From: Panulirus ornatus | Taxonomy: Eukaryota; Arthropoda; Malacostraca; Decapoda; Palinuridae | Length of the DNA: 64,000 bases | Direction: 5' to 3' | Assembly (NCBI RefSeq): GCF_036320965.1 | Contig: NC_092271.1 | Coordinates: 1,469,411 to 1,533,410 of the forward strand | In this document: in pieces, positions 12,743 to 22,509 of the stretch | Layout: the number at the start of each line of letters is the position of its first letter | Position numbering within the stretch: position 1 is the first letter of the stretch | The notes under the pieces: generated by a model | Databases searched by the model: none | What the model saw: only the letters and a program-made list of their open reading frames with translations | What the model was told of the DNA's origin: nothing | Made by a program: the position numbers and the translations under genes

Positions 12743-12745
<3 letters not shown>
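10309..12745 (+). mobile_element. RTE-like LINE, copy 3 (5'-truncated, longest open frame)
   Basis: The copy starts abruptly from a short TA tract at the final endonuclease motif (just after the His of SDH) and is otherwise complete: linker, RT, C-terminal domain, short 3' UTR form (12541-12689), hairpin at 12690-12717, then an A-rich run into (TA)n. The 5' truncation with an intact 3' end is the ordinary signature of target-primed reverse transcription. Only a short TA-rich interval separates it from the 3' tail of copy 2, so the two are head-to-tail. Confidence 0.95.
10318..12540 (+). CDS. LINE reverse transcriptase ORF, 740 codons (endonuclease lost)
   Basis: This is the longest open frame in the window. 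It encodes a basic linker (residues about 1-240), RT motifs starting at AGKAAGLDG (about 246), motif [13 protein letters not shown] (about 375), motif B (about 434), motif C FADDTTLVADS (about 483), then YGCEAW (about 609) and the HMERM domain (about 670). The three catalytic Asp residues appear present. Oddities are LRQRC where other copies read LRQGC, and WFVHMERM where they read WFGHMERM; both alter otherwise conserved Gly. The ATG is internal: the real family start lies upstream and is lost, and there is no endonuclease, so autonomous mobility is unlikely. Confidence 0.85.
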   Translation: MEAKVKICMGFQKRRVNVGVKRVVRVSELGKETCVRKYQERLSTEWKKVRTMEVRGVGEEWDVFRESVMDCAKDACGMRRVGGGLIRKGSEWWDEEVRVLVKEKREAFGRFLQGKNAIEWETYKRKRQEVKRKVQEVKKRANESWGERVSLNFRENKKMFWKEVNKVRKTREQMGTSVKGANGEVITSSGDVRRRWSEYFEGLLNVFDDRVVDIGCFGRGGVQSERVRENDLVNREEVVKALRKMKAGKAAGLDGIAVEFIKKGGDSTVDWLVRLFNVCMTHGEVPEDWRNACIVPLYKGKGDKSECSNYRGIGLLSIPGKLYGRVLIERVKACTEHQIGEEQCGFRSGRGCVDQVFALKNVCEKYLEKQMDLYVAFMDLEKAYDRVDRDALWKVLRIYGVGEKLLEAVKSFYRGCKACVRVGREESDWFSVNVGLRQRCVMSPWLFNLFMDGVVREVNARVLERGASMKSVGDERAWEVSQLLFADDTTLVADSCEKLQKLVTEFGKVCGRRKLRVNVNKSKVIRYSRVEGQVNWEVSLNGEKLEEVKCFRYLGVDLAADGTMEAEVDHRVGEGAKILVALKNVWKSRTISRKAKMGMFEGIVVPTMLYGCEAWAMDRVVRRRMDVLEMRCLRTMCGVRWFDRVSNVRVREMCGNKKSVVERAEEGVLKWFVHMERMSEERLTKRIYVSEVEGTRRRGSPNWRWKDGVKKILCDRGLNMQEGERRARNRVNWSDVVYRG

Positions 12746-12834
<89 letters not shown>
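12746..12834. repeat. (TA)n microsatellite at LINE 3' tail
   Basis: An A-rich stretch passes into about 80 bp of (AT)n immediately after the terminal hairpin of LINE copy 3. Confidence 0.95.
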
Positions 12835-12849
12835 TTTATTTGTTTATTA

Positions 12850-13240
12850 CACCTGATTGCCGTTTCCCTCATCAGCGAGGTAGCGCCATAAAAACAGAAA
12901 AAAAGCCACATTTGTTCACACTCAGTCTAGCTTTCATGTGTAAAACACCGAAACCACAGCTCCCTTTCCACATCTAGGCGCCACAAAAGTTTCCATGGTT
13001 TACCCCAGACGTTTCATATGCCATGGTTCAGTCCACTAACAGCACTTCGACCCTGATATACCACATCATTCTAATTCACTTTATTCCTTGCACGCCTCTC
13101 ACCCTCGTGCATGTTCCGGACCCGATCGCTGAAAATATTTTTCAGTCTATTCTTCAACTTCCACTCTGGGCTTCCGCTTCTCCTTGTTCCCTCCATCTCT
13201 GACACACTCTCAACTCTCTTCTCTGGCACACTTTTCACTG
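12850..13240 (-). mobile_element. RTE-like LINE, copy 4 (old 3' fragment)
   Basis: On the minus strand this is a diverged 3' end: the hairpin region near 12860-12890 (GCGCTACCTCGC retained, second arm changed), a 3' UTR related to the long form (CCATGGTTT near 12994), and the C-terminal tail of the ORF at 13071-13240 with SEMEGTRRSGSPEW and [13 protein letters not shown] readable. It is more diverged than copies 2 and 3, so it is an older insertion. Confidence 0.8.
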
Positions 13241-13571
13241 GCAAACCTCCGTAACCAACTCCAAGAAACTTAATGATGGTAATGGTAAGATTCCTTTTTC
13301 TTGGGTGTATTGGTGAGCGCCACAACAGGATATTTCGTCACCGACGTTTACAGAAGACCCACTAACCAAGGCTCTCTGTTCTTTCTTTTTTTCTTTTCTC
13401 ACCACACGTTTTGCTTCATCAGAAAATATTCATTTCATTTTTTCTTGAAATAGAAGAGAAGTTTCAGGCACATGAACACTATCTTCAGTCAACTTAACTA
13501 TAAATGATACAACGCAATATACAGGGTAAAATATGAATGAATCATATCTTGAAATGTTGTAGAAGAGAACA

Positions 13572-13881
13572 GTGACGCTGGTGGTTGGTGGACGAGAGCT
13601 GTGACGCTGCTGATTGGCGGACGAGAGCGGTGACGCTGCTGATTGGCGGACGAGAGCGGTGACGCTGCTGGTTGGCGGACGAGAGTGGTGACGCTGCTGG
13701 TTGGCGGAAGAGAGCGGTGACGCTGTTGGTTGGTGGACGAGAACAGTGACGCTGCTGGTTGGTGGACGAGAGCGGTGACGCTGCTGGTTGGTGGACGAGA
13801 GCGGTGACGCTGCTGGTTGGTGGACGAGAGAGGTGACGTTGCTGGTTGGTGGACGAGAGCGGTGACGCTGCTGATTGGTGA
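13572..13881. repeat. 29-bp minisatellite
   Basis: About 10.7 units of 29 bp start at 13572, 13601, 13630 and so on to 13862, with a few substitutions per unit. The unit contains GTGACGCTGCTGGTTGG and GGACGAGAGCGG. Because 29 is not a multiple of three and the unit has no stop on the minus strand, three overlapping minus-strand frames stay open; these are not evidence of a protein. The array ends within about 15 bp of a Penelope-like RT remnant. Confidence 0.93.
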
Positions 13882-13894
13882 ACCTTGGTTGCAA

Positions 13895-14485
13895 TTATGT
13901 AGTCGAGGTTGGACGAACACATTTGTCTCGCTATCAATGATTATGTGGGAGAAACTAATGTTAACTAGAATTTGCTTGACTGTTGACTCCCTGGTGGAAG
14001 AGATTACATGATGAAGAGATTTTGTTCGCACAACTTGGGTACAAGATTAATCTGTGCCTCTCCCGCCACACACTTACAGCATCCACACATTCAGCCAGCT
14101 CGGTAGACTTACTGTGAACCCTGGCCTGGTATTCCGCATTATGATCAGAGATGTCTACATTAACAGAGGGGATGTTTTTGGCCATATCCAACTCATAAGT
14201 GAATATCAAGACCGATGTGTCCTTCATAGCCTTCTGTAGTTTCTCAAGGTGCACTTCGTTCCTTATGATGACATCAACGTACTTGCAGTACGTAGTCTCA
14301 CGGATGGTGATGTCTTGCAGAACTTGGTTTTCTAATGACGCTCGTAGGAGTCAGAAAAAGTTGGATCCAGCGGAGAGCCCGTGGCGACTTCCCCTACCTG
14401 ATGATACAGCTTACCATCAAGGCTGCGTCATGGGGCTTGGGTGGTACACGCAGGCGGTACGCCTTCTCGTCTGGTTCTCGTGATC
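13895..14485 (-). pseudogene. Penelope-like element reverse transcriptase fragment
   Basis: Reading the minus strand across two frameshifts gives, in order, the blocks DGKLYHQVGEVATGSP, TYCKYVDVII, FTYELDMAKNIPSVNVDI, CNLFHQGVN and KQILVNISFSHIIIDSE. This order matches the RT of Penelope-like elements (GTAMGSP-type motif, YVDD motif, FTYE...IPFLDV block, then the FH.E thumb segment). The catalytic YVDD reads YVDV and a stop follows the first block, so it is dead. No GIY-YIG endonuclease is visible. Identification rests on motif order from knowledge of the family, without alignment. Confidence 0.7.
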
Positions 14486-14489
14486 TTGG

Positions 14490-14625
14490 ACGCTGTTCTT
14501 GACTACTTACTGCCGATGTGTTGATGACGTTTATGTCCTCATAAAGAACGTATTCAGAAGCTACATAAGGCAATGAAGGAGACGTCTGGTATGAGAGTCA
14601 CTCATCCACGTATCCAAGCCTCTTT
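14490..14625 (+). pseudogene. second Penelope-like RT fragment, opposite strand
   Basis: On the plus strand, 14496-14580 reads TTYCRCVDDVYV followed, after a frame change, by IQKLHKAMKETSG. These correspond to the same catalytic-motif segment as the adjacent minus-strand fragment (TYCKYVDVII and LEKLQKAMKDTS), keeping both Asp residues but with Cys for Tyr. The two fragments point away from each other, forming an inverted arrangement. Confidence 0.5.
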
Positions 14626-15428
14626 ACTGTAAAATAACTTCTGAAAAGTTTATAAGAATTTGCTAGAAACGTTTCTAGAAATCGTGAGAAAAATAAGTTT
14701 CAGATAAGTAAGTTATCCATCTGTGGATCAAGAACTCTGTGAATGCTGCACTGTGGTGTAGAGAACGTCAGGTTACACCTGCACGACTTGAAAATTCCAA
14801 GAAAAGTCTTCTCTGGCCATGTCCCCCACGAGAGAGCGCAGTAACATGAGAGGGTAAGCTGTTTTCTCATGGAGGTGGAATGGCCGTGTACCAGGTTCCT
14901 GAGCACTGGGCAGCTGGTGCTGGGGAGGGCTATCTCCTGCTCCCTCCCACATAGCATGGGTTCAGCCGGGGCAGCAGCTAGTCACAGGACGGGCAAGCCA
15001 CTGCTCTCATTAGCTTTTGTAGATGAGGCAGAGGCGCTGAGCTCCGCCATTTGCAAGAATAAGTTAATGACGCAATAATTCTTCAACTCTCCCTGATGTG
15101 TATGGTATCAGGGAACATGTCACCAGATGGATGGTCGGTCTGGATGAATTGAACGAATGATGAGTAAGGGAGTGAGTGAGGAAAGTGTGTGGCGTGACCA
15201 CCGGTCATGATGCGTCAGGGTGAGGCCAGGGTGGCGGGTGGAAGTGTGTGGGTGGCAGGAAGGATGTTTACCAGCGATCAAAGCTTCGTATGGCTGCAGG
15301 CGATGACTCCACCACGGCAGAGACGCTAGAAGAGATGCCGACTTTGCTTGGCTCCCATGGTAACTGTGTGGTTGCTGCAGCTTGAGGCGCAGGTAGGAAG
15401 TATACTGTACTACTGTTAATAACTGACA
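14626..15428. other. unassigned DNA
   Basis: No gene or element recognised. 14860-15080 is more GC-rich than its surroundings, with frames on both strands of 70-100 codons but no domain pattern and no consistent splice-site bracketing that I could defend. Confidence 0.4.
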
Positions 15429-15642
15429 CATCTCCCATACTCATACACCTCCCATACCTTACACACCTCCCATACTTATACACCTCCCATACCTCACACA
15501 CCTCCCATACCTCACACACCTCCCATACCTCACACCTCCCATACCTCACACACCTTCATACCTCATACACCTCCCATACCTCACACACCTCCCATACCTC
15601 ACACACCTCCCATACCTCACACACCTCCCATACCTCACACAT
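15429..15642. repeat. 18-bp CT/CA-rich minisatellite
   Basis: About a dozen degenerate copies of an 18-bp unit (ACCTCCCATACCTCACAC) with a few 17-bp and 16-bp variants. Confidence 0.9.
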
Positions 15643-17795
15643 TAGTTACGTGTTATGACCTTGGTACAGTTACTGCTGCTGTCTGAACAATTAGTGTTTC
15701 TTAGACGTTAAGTGAATCTGCTACACTCATCTGCAGGCCATCAGCTCGTTGACAGCTTCCAGGCATAACTAACGTAAGTTCTTTTGACCTCTTATTTCTC
15801 CAAAACTAAGCGTAACTCAGTACAAGTTCTTCTTCTGTGTCACTCAACACCTGGGTCTAGTTCCACCTTGGGCATCCTGACCCAGGTTCATACAGGCACG
15901 GAGGGACTGTCTCCTGCACTTCACGAGATCTGTTGTATTTCTGACCTAGAGAACTGCCCTCAGTAGCTGGTCTCGGTGATAAGCTGGCGACGCATCGATT
16001 CTCACCACAACCTAATTCCTTTTCCTCAGATTATTTGTTTGTATGAAGTTCAGGTTTATTTTTCTTACATGACAAACAAATGGTAGTTTGTTCGTGACCG
16101 AATTTCATTTCGTGTCTGTGGGTCTTCCTGTTGTGCAGAGAAGGAAAACTTGGAAACTTAAAAGCAACAATGAAAACAAGAGGAAAAGGTCTGCATATGT
16201 TAGAACTAACGACCTCGCTGTTTCTCAAAGAAAACTTTGCTCTTAGAGAAGATCCCTGCGGCCATTACCCAAGTTTACACGGCAGTAATTACTGAGTAAT
16301 GTTAGTATATACACTGAAGATATTTGGTAATACCTGTAATGATCCGCTGCGCTTAATGGGAGAATTTTGCACTGAGGAAATAGTGATCATTTCTTTTCTT
16401 GTACTTTACACTGAACGCTTGACGTATGGTTGTGGATGCTGTCTTAATGACCTTCAGTTGTGGAGTCGCCAATGTGTGATGATATCGTCTGTGTGGGACG
16501 GTGGGCTGCCAGAGGCGTGACCTCCTCTGCCAGACGGTAACCGACGATATATGACACCATTTATCTACATGGCAGCGTACGTAGCACGATGGCCTACCAT
16601 TTGTCCGGGACGATAGCTTGCGACAACAGTGCATCCATGATATGAAGACGATTATTCTTATCCTTAAGAGTGAAGTGGGTCATACGTGCGCGTCTTGAAC
16701 TACCGGAGTCATCATCTCTTGCCTGCACCATCCTCTCCTCTTCATCCTTTCCGCCAAATATGCTGATCTGAGCACCAGGGTCTTACCAAATACTGATGAC
16801 CTGTAATTACTCTCATTACCTCGGATTACACAGCGGTGGTCGACACACTCGAGCAAATGACCGTCTGTCCTCGTGGACAGATCGATCGTGCAGGCAGTAA
16901 GTGCAGCGCCTCTCTGATGTCATCGTAAATGTTGCCTTGACGTTTTCTTGACAAATTCTACTGAGGCAATGTTGAGTGCCTTACAGTGAGAAGGTAAACT
17001 GAAGTTGATGACATGTAAGGATGTTTGAAAGGTGTATTGAACCTTTGGACAAGATCATCCCATCCTGGTACAACTGACAGCGATGGATGCCATCCAGAGA
17101 CTTCAAATCTTCTGTTCTGACCCTGGAATAACCACGACCTTCTTCTCCTCTTCATCATTCTCCTCGTAAGTAAAGTCTTCGTTCTGATCCTAAACTGACT
17201 ACGTCGCGGTGATTTTCTCATTGTCCTCCACCTCGTCAGTATATTATGTTCAATGTGTGCGATACATTTTTTTATGAAGGAGAAAATGTAGAGGACAATG
17301 TTGGTCATTCTGGCTTAAGTAACTGAAGTATTCTGTCTCTGTTCCTGCTGAGGAAGAGGCCATTTCTGCTGTCTGTGGTCTGTAAACTCACCAGCCTTAG
17401 AGATTTTATCGCTTCGTTTCACTGAATGTTGTGATGACATCATATGACGATCAGTAACATTTAAGATTATACTAATCATAGACTAACCCACCGCCCGCCT
17501 CCTGGACCATCGGCAGTCATCAGGCGGGGTGATGGTGAGGAGCAGGAGCGGCAGAGGGAACACTTGGCCTGATAACAGGGAATGAGAGGGAAACAGATCT
17601 GGTTATTGTACCACAGAACCTCGGGCGAACGGGATATTGTGTTGGAGGCTCCGCCGGGCTAACATGTTGTCACTTACTATTTGTTTTCCCTTTATGCCCG
17701 TTGGTCATTATTGTCACACGCGCACACGTACAGAAACACACCTACATATACACTCACACATTCAAATATACTTACAAACATGTCTGTTTGAGCCT

Positions 17796-17798
<3 letters not shown>
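15643..17798. other. unassigned DNA
   Basis: No gene, RNA or transposon recognised. Open frames up to 116 codons (16958-17308, minus) are basic, low in complexity and lack a recognisable domain. Confidence 0.4.
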
Positions 17799-17849
<51 letters not shown>

Positions 17850-17868
17850 ACACACACACGCGCGCGCA
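17799..17868. repeat. (CA)n microsatellite
   Basis: About 70 bp of (AC)n with one T interruption and a terminal CGCGCGCG run. Confidence 0.95.
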
Positions 17869-18742
17869 CATGAAGTCTGGTACCCTGTACCCCCCTCCCC
17901 CCTGACCCCCCCTGGCTATGAGGTAAGTTCCTCATTACTTACATCCCGTTTTTTATCCCAAACAACTGTGGCAACATAGGCAAAGGCAACACAAAGCTGC
18001 AGTTCGTAGAGAGAACCGTATACAGATTGGCCTTATGTCAAGAATTATGTAAATAGAATACAAGGAAGACATAATGACATCCACAGAATTCTTGCATGTT
18101 GCAGAAGGTGACTGAGAGGGGCAAGGAGATGGTACAAGAGTGTGAGTGGAACTTGGAAGTCTTCCCTTCCTGTATTACCTCTTTCTAAGAGAAAAATGAG
18201 GGAACAAAGGAAGAATTTTCCCCAAGAGATGAGCACTTACTATAGGATATCACATGGACACATGATGAAGACAACAAGCTGACATCATGAGTGAAGCATA
18301 TGATGGTTGAGGGAATACACACACAGGATGCATCATTCAGCGGGGCAAAACAATACGAAGACTGGCGAACGTAGGCTGGAAAAGCCTATGTCCACCAGTG
18401 CAGGAGATGCACACGCCTGACTTGACTCTTGCACACTTCTCGACTACATTCATAAGACACACTAAACATCCACATTGGCCTTATTTGAGCTGTCATATTC
18501 CAGTACTTGACACATTTTCTCGCCAGTCTGTCTTGCTGAAGTGAGGCGTGAGACTTTGCTTGACTGAGCTGCCCATCTGTTCTGGCCAAGCTGTCCCGCT
18601 GATGTATATGCGTCTACTGTTGTGATTTTCACCATGTGTGTCTGCTTTCGTCATGATGTTGTCACGTTGGCAAAATTTCGTTCGTCTGGAATAACGTGGA
18701 AGATGAGACTAACAGAACCAGTGACGCTCGTATTACTACAGT
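17869..18742. other. unassigned DNA
   Basis: A short C-rich stretch near 17888-17912 is followed by sequence with no recognised feature, up to the 34-bp minisatellite. Confidence 0.4.
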
Positions 18743-19366
18743 ACACGCCAACACCTCCCTCTCCTCCTGCAGGAGGACACGCCAACACCTCCCTCTCCTC
18801 CTGCAGGAGGACACGCCAACACTTCTCTCTTCTCCTGCAGGAGCACACACCAACACTTCCCTCTTCTCCCGCAGAAGGACACGCTAACACTTCCCGCTTC
18901 TCCCACAGAAGGACAAGCTAAAACTTCCCGCTTCTTCTGCAGGAGCACACGCCAACACCTCCCTCTTCTTCTGCAGAAGGACACGCCAACACTTCCCTCT
19001 TCTCCTGCTATAGGACACGCCACTACCTCCCTCTTCTCCTGCAGGAACACACACCAACACCTCTCTCTTCTCCTGCTGGAGGACACGCCAACATTTCTCT
19101 CTTCTCCTGCAGGGAGACACGCCAACACATCCCTCTTTTCCTGTAGAAGCACACACCAACACCTCCCTCTTCTCTTGCAGGAGTACACGCTAACACTTTC
19201 CTCTTCTCCTGTAAGAAGACACGCCAACACTTCCCTCTTCTTCTGCAGGAAGACACGCCAACACTTCCCTCTTCTCCTGCAGGAACACACGCCAACAGCT
19301 CCCTCTTTTCCTGCAGGAGGACACGCCAACACTTCCCGTTTCTCCTGCAGGAGGACACGCCAGTAC
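18743..19366. repeat. 34-bp minisatellite with a palindrome in each unit
   Basis: About 18 units of 34 bp (starts at 18743, 18777, ...). The best units carry CCTCCTGCAGGAGG, a perfect 14-bp palindrome, joined to ACACGCCAACAC. Units differ by a few substitutions, many of which break the palindrome. The 34-bp period is not a multiple of three, and long open frames of Cys-rich repeat peptide on the minus strand (for example 18736-19332) follow from the repeat. Confidence 0.93.
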
Positions 19367-20417
19367 CTCTTGTCCTCTTCCAGTTTTGCAAGTTTTACCT
19401 CTTCCTGTTTCCTTTACTCCCGCCATCGCTTACTGCTTCCTATTCCCTAAGTTCCTCATTTTCTCCTGCATTTTTTGGCCTTTTGTTTTCTCTTTCTTTT
19501 CTTTGTTATTCTTAAATTTCTCCAGCACTCCACCTACCTTTAAATCCTTCTCACCCATACATTATCCCCCTTCTCCTCTTCCCTTTATTCCATCACCCTC
19601 TTCGCTATTTTATCCCTTATTTTCTCATTTTCTTTTTCTTTTCATCCTTTTTCCGCTCCACCTTTCCTCCGTCCCCATTCCCATGTTGCTCTCTCCCCTG
19701 CTGGTGAGAGCGGGTGTGTGTGGGAGAGTTAAAGTGAGATGGGGCAGCCTCTTACTGAACCTGTCAGTCAGCTGAGGAAAACCTGAATCTGTCAAACGTC
19801 TGATCACTTGACACTCTACATATGAGGCTCTTAATGTCTTTATCAACAGAGAGATGTCAAGTTCCGGGACGTTCAAATTTCTCTTCACCTTGACTCCTCC
19901 TCAACCTTTCCATATTCAATAGTCTAGTTTCTGAGTACATTAGACTATAATTATCCTAGCTATCTGATGCAATCAAATCACTGATCATTGGACAGTTCAT
20001 GAAAGATTCATGCACCGGATTGCATAGTAATTCTTCGTTCTTCATGCACTGTAGGCTTAACTACATATCCCTATCATTAATATGACATATATACATTACG
20101 ATAAACATGTGGCGTAAAAACAGATGATGACAACGATACATTACTTTCTATCCAGTTTCTTGAAACATAATCTGGTTGAAGAGTTCAGTCGTGAGGAGTA
20201 ACAATGCACAATGTTCATCTTGCGTCACCTTCATACCGACATTAAACGTCACTAAAATAAAACCCAGATATTTTCAGAATAATTTTGCTCTAGACTTGCA
20301 CAAGTATGTTTTTTCCTCTATTTTTCCAAGCTGAGCCTTTCATCGTACCCGACGTAAAGACTGAAGATTAGAAAATGAATAATGCATCAGCATAAACTGT
20401 TTCTGTGTCTGTCTTGT
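19367..20417. other. unassigned DNA, pyrimidine-rich then AT-rich
   Basis: 19370-19690 is strongly C/T-rich on the plus strand. 19900-20400 is AT-rich and featureless. If the minus-strand exon candidate at 20418-20595 is real, the latter interval would be its 3' UTR; no clear AATAAA was seen on that strand. Confidence 0.4.
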
Positions 20418-20595
20418 TTACACAGAGCCTGGGAAGAGAAAGAACCAGGCGGGGAAACAGAGGAGTAACAGCACAAAGATGTAAACACGGGGTTGGCTGT
20501 GAGCCAGCTGCCTGATCCAGGACTCAAACACGGCCTCGGTGGAGTCACAGTCGGTGATGTTACCCACTGGCTGTGATGTTACACCTCCCATAAGC
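20418..20595 (-). CDS. candidate terminal exon of an unrecognised membrane protein
   Basis: On the minus strand a 50-60 codon frame has coding-like codon choice (mostly G/C third positions), unlike its AT-rich surroundings. It reads GNITDCDSTEAVFESW, then a hydrophobic segment YIFVLLLLCFPAWFFLF suited to a membrane helix, then PGSV and a stop. A CAG near 20572-20576 could serve as a splice acceptor. I do not recognise the protein. It could be the last exon of a host gene with a C-terminal membrane anchor, or chance. The frame continues upstream without a clear start. Confidence 0.3.
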
Positions 20596-20609
20596 AACAT
20601 CTGCACCAC

Positions 20610-21005
20610 CTGTCATCATATTCTCTGATGTTGTCAGGAAATTATAATTAATCAAACAAATGTTATTTAGCGACAGATCAATATGGACGACTATGATTGA
20701 CATGGCAGCGAGGGTTCGGCCTATATCACCACACATACTGGCCTGGTATTCCCTCACCTTCGACTGGAAATGTGAGCATGATGAACAAGAGATACTAACA
20801 CTGATATAACTTCCATAATGATCCACCAGCACGCTCTTCTCTCCTACACACCATTGCTGCCACGAAGAGCAGATGTTCGAATCTTGATGATGGTAATATT
20901 CTCGAGATGAAACGAAATCTGTTGTCATGTTGATTGTGTTGCTTTTATGATTATTGATCATAAAGTTTAGCCGAGTTACATCCTGATCTTCCGTGGCAAA
21001 GAGTA
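20610..21005. other. unassigned DNA
   Basis: No recognised feature. If the downstream exon candidate on the minus strand is real, this would be intron. Confidence 0.35.
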
Positions 21006-21095
21006 CGTAGGTATGTATGTATGCATGTATGTATGTATGTCTGTCTGTAAGTATGTATGTATGTATGTATGTGTGTATGTATGTATGTATGTATG

Positions 21096-21126
<31 letters not shown>

Positions 21127-21127
21127 A
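21006..21127. repeat. (ATGT)n microsatellite
   Basis: About 120 bp of (GTAT)n with a few substitutions, 120 bp upstream of LINE copy 5. Confidence 0.95.
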
Positions 21128-21245
21128 AATGAATGTAGCCACGAAAGACATGGAAGACGATTTTTCGTGTTTTCACTTTTCCTTTTAGCTACACTTATAT
21201 TCCTAAAACACGTGTTCTTCTGTGATTCATCTGCATATGCATATA

Positions 21246-22410
21246 TGGGAAGTGGGCATATTAGAAAGGGTAGTGAGTCGTGGGACGAAGAAGCAAGATT
21301 GTTTGTGAAAGAGAAGAGAGAGGCGTTTCGACGATTTTTGCAGGGAAATAGTGCAAATGAATGGGAGATATATAAAAGAAAGAGGCAGGAGGTCAAGAGA
21401 AATGGGCAAGATATGAAAAAGAAGGCAAACGAGAGTTGGGGTGAGAGAGTATCATTAAATTTTAGGAAGAATAAAGCGATGTTTTGGAAGGAGGTAAATA
21501 AAGTGCGTAAGACAAGAGAACAAATGGGAACATCGGTGAAGGGAGCAAATTGGGTGGTAATAACAAGTAGTGGTGATGTGAGAAGGAGATGGAGTGAGCA
21601 TTTTGAGGGTTTGTTGAATGTGTTAGATGATAGAGTGGCAGATATAGGGTGTTTTGGTCGAGGTGGTGTGCGAGCGACAGGGTCAGGGAGAATCATTTGG
21701 TAAACAGAGAAGAGACAGTGAAAGCTTTACGGAAGATGAAAGCCGGCAAGGCGGTGGGTTTGGATGGTATTGCCGTGGAATTTATCAAAAAAAGGGGGTG
21801 ATTTTGTTGTTGACTGGTCGATGAGGATATTCATTGTATGTGTGGTTCATGGAAAAGTGCCTGAGGACTGGCGGAATGCATACATAGTGCCAGTGAACAA
21901 AGGCAAAGGGGATAAGAGTGAGTGTTCAAATTACAGAGGTATAAGTTTGTTGAGTATTCCTGGGAAATTATATTGGAAGGTATTGGTTGAGAGGGGTCAA
22001 GGTATGTACAGAGCATCAGACTGGGGAAGAGCAGTGTGGTTTCAAAAGTGGTAGAGGATGTGTGGATCAGGTTTTTGCTTTGAAGAATGCATATGAGAAA
22101 TACTTAGAAAAGCAAATGGATTTGTATGTAGCATTTATGGATCTTGAGAAGGCATATGATAGAGTTGATAGAGATGCTCTGTGGAAGGTATTAAGAATAT
22201 ACGGTGTGGGAGGCAAGTTGTTAGAAGCAGTGAAAAGTTTTTATCGAGGATGTAAGGTATGTGTACGTGTAGGAAGAGAGGAAAGTGATTGGTTCTCAGT
22301 GAATGTAGGTTTGCGGCAGGGGTGTGTGATGTCTCCATGGTTGTTTAATTTGTTTATGGATGGGCTTGTTAGGGAGGTGAATGCAAGAGTTTTGGAAAGA
22401 GGGGCAATCA

Positions 22411-22413
<3 letters not shown>
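21246..22413 (+). mobile_element. RTE-like LINE, copy 5 (both ends truncated)
   Basis: It begins in the linker (block RKGSESWDEEARLFVKEK) and ends abruptly within the RT after the ERGA block before FADD, where (TA)n begins. Frames shift near 21700 and near 21790, and again near 21990, so no RT product is possible. Loss of the 3' end is not expected of simple target-primed insertion and suggests later recombination or slippage through (TA)n into copy 6. Confidence 0.92.

Positions 22414-22503
<90 letters not shown>
22414..22503. repeat. (TA)n between LINE copies 5 and 6
   Basis: About 90 bp of pure (AT)n. It directly joins two LINE fragments in the same orientation, leaving a frame open through the repeat (21987-22757). 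Confidence 0.97.

Positions 22504-22509
<6 letters not shown>

Noticed and set aside
12561..12911. Frames made of Ile-Tyr repeats over (TA)n tracts
   Set aside because: Pure translation of (TA)n, seen at every such tract; not coding.
13430..14031. Three overlapping minus-strand frames of 131-177 codons over the 29-bp repeat
   Set aside because: The repeat has no stop on that strand and a period not divisible by three, so all frames stay open. Only the first residues of one frame come from the Penelope-like fragment.
15429..15642. CRISPR-like array
   Set aside because: Units are directly contiguous 16-18 bp tandem repeats with no unique spacers, and the DNA is eukaryotic.
18736..19332. 198-codon minus-strand Cys/Arg-rich repeat protein
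   Set aside because: It is a consequence of the stop-free 34-bp minisatellite; other frames are equally open and there is no start context or flanking coding sequence.
20560..21696. 378-codon minus-strand frame
   Set aside because: It is a composite: antisense of LINE copy 5, the (ATGT)n microsatellite and unassigned DNA. No consistent domain is present.
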